DNA of 7,046 bases, taken from Myxococcota bacterium (GTDB lineage: Bacteria; Myxococcota_C; UBA6777). How positions within the stretch are numbered: the first letter of the stretch is position 1; every line of letters starts with the position of its first letter. Location of the stretch: positions 1-7,046 of the forward strand of contig CAUJFU010000205.1 in assembly GCA_963169055.1 (NCBI GenBank), written 5' to 3'. The position numbers and the translations under genes were made by a program. This document shows positions 6,848 through 7,046 of the stretch, piece by piece. Under the pieces are notes generated by a model. It was not told the origin of the DNA and made no database searches. It saw nothing but the letters and a program-made list of their open reading frames with translations.

Positions 6848-7046
6848 ACAGAGGCCCGTTCTTGTTGTCGCGGGTGCCTCCATTTTCAACCGAAACAGAC
6901 CGTCCGTCAACGACCCACCCCTAAAGGGGCGGGCTTGTGAAAGCAAGCCCGGTTGACCAGACGACAACAGAGGAAGTGGCGCAAGCCAAGTTGTTGTACA
7001 CGATAGAGAGTATGTAGAGACCCTCGGATGCCGCCTCAGTTCGGGG
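6848..7046 (+). ncRNA. HEARO-like RNA / omegaRNA of an IscB- or IsrB-type element (continues past right edge)
   Basis: The + strand contains a dense series of nested helices. GAGGC (6851-6855) pairs with GCCTC (6876-6880). CGTC (6901-6904) plus GTCAAC (6906-6911) pair with GTTGAC (6952-6957) plus GACG (6960-6963), closing a multi-branch. That encloses CCCC-TAAA-GGGG (6918-6929) and CGGGCTTG-TGAAAG-CAAGCCCG (6930-6951). Directly after it, ACAACA (6964-6969) pairs with TGTTGT (6992-6997) around a GCAA-capped hairpin (6977-6988). From memory this arrangement matches HEARO RNA, which lies just upstream of, and in the same direction as, iscB/isrB and acts as its guide RNA. If so, the nuclease gene starts beyond 7046 and the guide lies 5' of about 6848. 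Boundaries are approximate. The main alternative is another transposon-end or regulatory RNA. Confidence 0.55.

Noticed and set aside
6930-6951. Dyad CGGGCTTG-N6-CAAGCCCG as an enhancer site for the sigma-54 activator or as an intrinsic terminator
   Set aside because: It is better explained as one helix of the HEARO-like RNA because it is nested in a longer closing stem. No T run follows on either strand.

Overview
The window reads as a bacterial chromosome segment of middling GC content. All five protein genes lie on the minus strand. A GAFTGA-bearing sigma-54 activator, an NtrB-like kinase, a Roadblock/LC7 protein and a long coiled-coil protein side by side fit a Gram-negative of the deltaproteobacterial/Myxococcota kind. 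This placement is an inference from gene content only.

Layout in transcription order (right to left). 6752-7046: intergenic DNA. Its right part (about 6848-7046) can fold on the + strand into a compact multi-helix RNA that resembles HEARO RNA, the omegaRNA of IscB/IsrB transposon nucleases. The nuclease gene itself would lie beyond the right edge. Its left part carries a good sigma-54 promoter candidate reading leftward into guaD. 5411-6751: guanine deaminase (guaD), with a short terminator-like palindrome just after the stop codon. 5018-5385: no convincing gene. This stretch holds a 9-bp inverted repeat resembling a loxP site, short direct repeats, a tRNA T-arm-like hairpin and probable promoter elements.

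5017 down to 1: a likely four-gene operon. It encodes a Roadblock/LC7 protein (5017-4658), a coiled-coil protein with an unrecognised C-terminal domain (4595-3108), a soluble PAS-type histidine kinase (3065-1923) and an NtrC-type response regulator (1820 to the left edge, cut only at its extreme C-terminus). The regulator has an unusual linker of five 14-residue tandem repeats between its AAA+ and DNA-binding domains.

Working model (inference): Roadblock and coiled-coil proteins form a cytoplasmic sensing or scaffolding module that feeds the kinase-regulator pair, which activates sigma-54 promoters. The guaD promoter is one local candidate target. The HEARO-like RNA belongs to a separate mobile element inserted upstream of guaD.
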